Source of the DNA: Monarcha castaneiventris obscurior
Lineage: Eukaryota > Chordata > Aves > Passeriformes > Monarchidae
DNA length: 64,000 nt
NCBI GenBank assembly: GCA_026261815.1
Contig: JAMPIT010000435.1
Location: 1,549,033-1,613,032 of the forward strand
Direction of reading: 5' to 3'
Shown here piece after piece: positions 59,231-64,000 of this stretch (positions are counted from its first letter, which is position 1; each line of letters starts with the position of its first letter). A model generated the notes under the pieces. The model did not search any database, was not told the DNA's origin, and worked only from the letters and a program-made list of their open reading frames with translations. The translations under genes were made by a program, and so were the position numbers.

Positions 59231-60171
59231 TGTTGCGGTTTAGGAGTTGTCCTGTTTTCTTTTTTCTCTTGAAGAATTTCCCCATGTATGTTGCCAGGGC
59301 AACAAATTACTGGGTGCTTAAGAGAAACAAAAGACCTGACCACAGGGGCAAGGTCCAACTGGCCACACTTCTTTCACCTGGGGGTTGGGTACACCCAGGG
59401 GCTGGATGGTGTTCTCGGAGGGCAGACAGACAGCTGCCATCGTGGTGGACGGTTTCCATCAGCACTACAAAGCTTCTGCTTTTCTTGGCTGTTTGTTTTC
59501 TACGGGAGAACCCCCGGGATTCCCAAGCCCACCTTTCCCTGCCCTGCTGGGAGCCTGGCCGTGGCTGCTCTGCCTCGCAGCTGCTCCAAGCCTTCGCTAC
59601 ATCGTAGCCCGCATGCTCTGCCGGCTGAGACCTGCTGGAGTTTCTGCTGCAGCACCGAAGTTTGATACATCTCATCTGCCACCCGGGGTCTGTGCTCATC
59701 TCTGCTGTTCCAGCCTGCTGTTCCTGAGGATCCGGCCGGACACCGGGATCAGCTGCCCAGGGGTTTGTGAAGCTTTTTGTCCATCCCTTCCCGGGACCCC
59801 GAGCCGCCATTGCCGAGCTCGCTCCGGAGCGCCCCCTGCAGCCGCGGGGGAACCATCGCACCAGCCCTGCTCACCGGGAACCGCCAGCGCCCCTGCCGGC
59901 CGTGAGCGGAACTGCACCCAAGGGAAAGGGCCCAACAGCCGAGAGAGGGCTGTCACTGGGTTTGTGCTTCTGTTTGCTGTAACTGCCACAGTTACTGTTG
60001 TTTGTTTGTGTTGTTATACATATATATATATTAGTAAAGAACTGTTATTCCTATCCCTCATATCTTTGCCTGAAATTTCAAAATTGTAATAATTCAGAGG
60101 GAAGGGGTTTGCATTTTCCATTTAAGGGGAGGCTCATACCTTCCTTGACAGACACCTGTCTTTCAAACTAA
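59231..60171 (+). mobile_element. Long ERVL-type solo LTR, ~941 bp, inverted partner of 37087-38056
   Basis: It starts TGTTGCGGTTTAGGAG. The flanking 5-bp repeat GATTA lies at 59226-59230 and 60172-60176. The last bases (AAACTAA) lack the expected AAGACA, so the 3' terminus is worn. The 234-codon plus and 184-codon minus frames across it are LTR noise. Confidence 0.82.
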
Positions 60172-60176
60172 GATTA

Positions 60177-60569
60177 AAAATTTGAACCTTCCCCCTCATA
60201 TTTTGTCCTTGCTCCAATCTCTGTCTCTGGCCTGCATGCTGAAAACATTTATTTATCAAAATACTGACTGCTGCTCTAAATCTTTATGTTGAATACATGT
60301 GGTTTTTTGCATACTTACAAATTAAACCTTCCCTTACTTCTTAAATACTCTATGGTGCACATTGGCATTAATATCTTGACATGCAAGGTGTCTATTCTGT
60401 TCACTTTCTAATGGTATTGGAATTCTTCCCATAAAAAGTATGTAGTGCTGAATTTGAACTTGTGTTTAGATTAGAGTAATAAGTGATTCTTTACTTAATT
60501 TTTTTTTTTGTTCCACTTCCCTGGTATGATGTCAGGGATCATTTAATTTAAAATATTCCTAGTGATAGA
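60177..60569. other. AT-rich DNA, no gene seen
   Basis: No feature can be supported. Confidence 0.45.
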
Positions 60570-60718
60570 GGTTTCAGGAGGTCCCTCCTTTCAGGTAGTT
60601 CTAGAGAGAGACACCACCCTCTCTGAGCCTCCTTTTGTCCAGGCTAAACACTTCCAGCTCCCTCAGCCACCCTTCATCAGACTTGTGCTCCAGATCCTTC
60701 CCCAGCTTTACTGCCTGT
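60570..60718 (-). mobile_element. CR1 LINE fragment
   Basis: Plus-strand text 'ccaggctaaacacttccagc' and 'tccctcagccacccttcatc' then 'gacttgtgctccagatcctt' is the reverse complement of the conserved CR1 coding/3' junction. It is minus orientation and truncated at both ends. Confidence 0.8.
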
Positions 60719-60724
60719 CATTGT

Positions 60725-61295
60725 GTTGTAGTGGTTGAGTCCACTGCAGGAATGACCAAGGAGCCACAGAGCCCCAAAACAGTGGGGGTCCGCTGGTGGG
60801 CAGGCTCAGAGGTCTAAGACCACCCCCTTTTACCCTTTTTAAGTCCATGTCCTAGATAGTTCTCCTTTCCTTGATACCCCACTCGTTCCTGGGTCCCTTG
60901 TTCCACCCCTCACCTTCCCCACTGGTCACTGTCCTGTCACCCCATGTCTTCTCCACCCCCTGGCCCCCAAATGATAGACTCTGATGTTCTGCCCTCCCCC
61001 AGTGCTGATCCAGATAGAATCCCGGACCCCTCAGTGTTTTGTGTTCTTTGTCCCTGGGTCCCTTCAAGTGGGGATCCCAATAAACCCCTCGGAACTCCAT
61101 ACAAAGGACCCCTCCTGCCTCTTCGTCCCCAACGACACTGCAGGAGCTGTCCGGCACTGTGTGTGTGAGTGGCTGCGAGTATCCACCAACTACGGTGTGT
61201 CAGAGTGTGTCGGAGTGCATTCACACGGCACCCCCCCGAGTTGCTCCGATCGGGATGCTATTGGGACAGACGCAACGCTCTTTCCACCCCTGCCA
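60725..61295 (+). mobile_element. LTR-like block, ends uncertain
   Basis: AATAAA at 61079-61084, followed by GGAACTCCATACAAAGGACC and CTCCTGCCTCTTCGTCC, resembles the U5 part of the LTRs at 38333 and 57579. Plus orientation. The start near TGTTGTAGTGG and the end near GACGCAACG are estimates, and no target duplication was recognised. Confidence 0.55.
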
Positions 61296-61299
61296 CTCA

Positions 61300-62305
61300 C
61301 ATCACGTCATCATTGGACATGCTTCAGCACCACAATGTCTTTCTTACAATGTGGAATTTCTGCACTGGAAAAAGCAATAAATATAATGGATATGGGCTAG
61401 GACACTGCAAATATGTTCCCCACCATCTTCTCCAATTCTCTAACACAACTGAAGTCAGTTAGGAGCTTCATGTCTCAATGGTAATGAATAGTTTAAGTAA
61501 GTTTCAATAACAGATTAAAAAAAGAAAAAGTAATTTTTTTTTTCAGGAAAAATAAACAGTCAGCAAACAGATTTATCTTTAAGTCTAACATCAAAGCTGC
61601 ACAAATGAATTTAAAAGAATGAGTCATAAATACACTGAGTATTATAGCCAAGCTTTTCTTTGTCAACATTTCTTTCTATGTCCTTGAGAATTTGCTTTCT
61701 TAATGTATTCATTGACAAACTTAGCGCAGTCTGCAATACTGAAAATTTATTCTATATTCCTTCTCAGTTTCAGCTTTACCTGTACATAAATTAAACAAGA
61801 AAATGTATGCCATGGACATTTTTACAACAAATCAGTGAAATTTCCTTGTGGTGATAGTCCAGCTCTGGATCTGATTGAATTAGAAAACAAATCTAGAAGA
61901 TTTTTATTCAGAGAAATGCAGATCTTCGGTAATCAAAGGCAACAAAAATTTGTGAAATCTTTGTAGCTGTGGAAGTTCAATGCTGGAAGTAATAGTGCTG
62001 ATAGAACTATAGATAGATATAGCTAGAACTAGATTAACCATGCTTTTGCAAATAAATATATATATAAAGAAATATAAATACTTTTTACATTTTCACTTGC
62101 TTTTAATTAAAACATCTGGGAATTAAGGAATAAGAATGAAAAAGCACAAAAGGCAGGTTTTTGTCTATCTTAAAAATAATAGTATAGATCTGCAAAAGAT
62201 ATTCTGAGCATTATTGAGTTCTAACCTCTTCTGCCCTGTTGTTAGAAGTTGCTTCATTATTGCAGAATGTCTGATTTCTCTAAAATACATACAAAATTAA
62301 GTAAC
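61300..62305. other. AT-rich DNA, no gene seen
   Basis: No supportable gene or repeat. Confidence 0.45.
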
Positions 62306-62832
62306 TGTTAACGAATACATCTCAGGGGCAGGTAGCTCAGTTTGCAAGCGACAGATTGAGATGCAGGTTGAGCTCTGGGTGGGAGCCTGAGGCATGAGGC
62401 TGTGAACTGCCAATCCATTTGTTAATAAAGACTCACAACAAAAACCGGTGGCACTGGACAGGTGGATGGACACTGGGACAGAGAGGCGGAGTGGGAGACT
62501 CTAAAAGAAGAGCTAGACATGCGTGCAATTATAATCCAAGGGTATAAAAGCCCAGGGATTCTGTTGTTGGGGATCCTCCTCCTCAGCACCAGCTCGATCT
62601 GTTTCTGTATTACTGTGCCATGAATAAATTGCTTTATGGAACTAGACACCTGAGACTATGCTATGGGAAACCTAGGCTGAACCGATAAAGAAACCTGGTC
62701 TGACTGCAAGTGGGGCACCCATCAGCTCACTGGAGCTGACCACTGCGAAGGGACTTCAGTCCCGGGAGTGAAAGTCTCTAGTATTGGGAGTGTGGCTGCC
62801 AGAGACACTGGCAAGTTTCCTTAACGTTAACA
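62306..62832 (+). mobile_element. LTR-like element, 527 bp
   Basis: TATAAAA at 62543-62549 and AATAAA at 62623-62628 give plus orientation. The ends TGTTAACG and CGTTAACA are perfect 8-bp inverted repeats with TG/CA termini. Read another way, TTAACG (62308-62313 and 62821-62826) is a 6-bp direct repeat around a slightly shorter element. Both readings cannot be right. The element class is not clear. Confidence 0.6.
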
Positions 62833-63849
62833 AATCAAAAGTGAGTAAAGTAAATGTTTTCATTTATCTGATGTGCATCACTTTTTAACTGCACACGATT
62901 TACAATTACATTTCTTCAAAAGGAAGGACCTGTACTATTTAACAAAGATCCATATACAATTTAAAACTGTAGGCTGTTTTCATGTTCTAGCAGAGACAGG
63001 TTGTGCTCCATATTCTCTACTTTATAAAGAATATATGAAGGAGGTGAGGAAAGATTTTCCAGGGATTTGGTTACTGGGAGTGGATTGGAATTTCAGCACT
63101 GAAATTTAGGTTTTATTACATTACCACTAGAACAGGCACAGAAACTAAGAGCTTAATGCAACCTGAATGTAAGCCGTGAGGAGTCTTACTTGATTCAATG
63201 AATAGTAAACATGATAAAGAGTTGGGTTTGTGTTATTGACATTTACTTTCCTTGATAACATTTCTCTTGGCAGAGAAAGCCACAACTGTAGGGGAGAGTA
63301 CACTTCACATTTCTAAATGTTTTTATTTTGCCATCCGTGGGAAAAAAGAGGCAATCACATTTTTTTCCTGGGGTTTTGTTAATTTTTATTTTCTCTTTTG
63401 GACCTGATGTGTTGCTTAGGGCCACCCAGGGTAAGGTTTTCCTTTGATTTGTGTTCTGGAGCCGAGAGGCACAGGCAAGCCTTATCTTTGTAGAACACTA
63501 ATTTACAAAATTGAATTCATATCCTTGAATAACTTAAAGAAAGATCACAGAGCAGAGAACATATGGGGAAAAGAAAGGAAAAAGGACAGCTTAAATTCTA
63601 GAGAGCAGTAAAATGTGTTTGAAGCAGCTTACTGCAAGCAGTAAATTGCTCACTCATCTATGTTTAATCAGCCCCTTATTAAAGGGTTAATTTAATAAGC
63701 AGTAGAAGTAAGACCACCATGAAACTTTACAGAACTCTTACAGTTGTGGTCTTTGCTTTTTAGAAAAGAAGCATTAGATCTGAACCATTTTCAACAGAGA
63801 CTGGACCCAGTTCCAGTTATCATAGATGAATAGAATTTTTTTATTTCTT
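62833..63849. other. AT-rich DNA, no gene seen
   Basis: The 78-codon plus frame 62873-63109 has no recognisable domain. Nothing is supported. Confidence 0.45.
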
Positions 63850-64000
63850 TTCCTTCCTTCCTTCCTTCCTTCCTTCCTTCCTTCCTTCCTTCCTTCCTTC
63901 CTTCCTTCCTTCCTTCCTTCCTTCCTTCCTTCCTTCCTTCCTTCCTTCCTTCCTTCCTTCCTTCCTTCCTTCCTTCCTTCCTTCCTTCCTTCCTTCCTTC
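63850..64000. repeat. (TTCC)n microsatellite, runs off the window
   Basis: About 150 bp of nearly perfect CCTT/TTCC tetranucleotide repeat (over 35 units) reach the window edge, so the true length is unknown. Confidence 0.97.

Noticed and set aside
59385..60089. 234-codon plus-strand open frame (and 184 codons on the minus strand)
   Set aside because: Falls inside the LTR 59231-60171. The inverted copy at 37087-38056 has the same shadows on several frames, and there is no family match.
62325..62400. Functional tRNA gene
   Set aside because: A-box-like text is present, but no acceptor stem pairing or proper anticodon arm can be drawn.
1..64000. CRISPR array, operons, bacterial-style systems
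   Set aside because: The sequence is vertebrate repeat-rich DNA. The only regular repeats are microsatellites, the ~185-bp array and LTRs.

Overview
This is a bird genome window, most likely from a songbird. It is AT-rich intergenic or deep intronic DNA. Three things point to a bird: old CR1 LINE 3' ends (for example 3907-4178 and 16390-16485), many ERVL-type LTRs with 5-bp target duplications, and many class II (ERVK-like) LTRs with 6-bp duplications. I recognise no host protein-coding gene, tRNA or rRNA. The species and lineage are inferred from repeat style only.

Layout: 1-20 kb is mostly unique AT-rich DNA with CR1 fragments, a complete solo LTR (5154-5723), an ERVL-type LTR (13829-14455) and an LTR-like block from 18231. 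At 20455-25246 lies an internally deleted class II provirus on the minus strand. It has paired LTRs, 6-bp target duplications, a tRNA-Trp type primer site, a long gag with one in-frame stop, and only decayed remnants of the end of pol. From 25.9 to 31.7 kb a three-unit tandem repeat is split by two ERVL LTRs, followed by three more LTRs. From 36.9 to 40.2 kb there are two nested LTR-in-LTR insertions, three of the four LTRs having exact target duplications and the fourth a near-exact one. From 43.4 to 47.2 kb there are two ERVL-type LTRs.

The centrepiece is a young, nearly complete provirus on the minus strand at 47453-55622. Its 344/345-bp LTRs differ by three substitutions and one indel, and it is flanked by the 6-bp duplication CTGGGT. 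Gag, protease and polymerase lie in three frames joined by two textbook -1 frameshift heptamers (GGGAAAC and AAATTTA), a betaretrovirus-like plan. The envelope gene is one intact 650-codon frame of the gammaretrovirus type (CWLC in SU, CX6CC in TM). A splice donor inside gag and an acceptor inside env are in the same codon phase, as in alpharetroviruses. Gag carries two frame changes and pol one, so this copy looks defective except for protease and env.

From 57 to 63 kb there are five further LTR-like blocks. Two of them are inverted partners of LTRs near 29 kb and 37 kb. The window ends inside a (TTCC)n microsatellite that runs past the edge.
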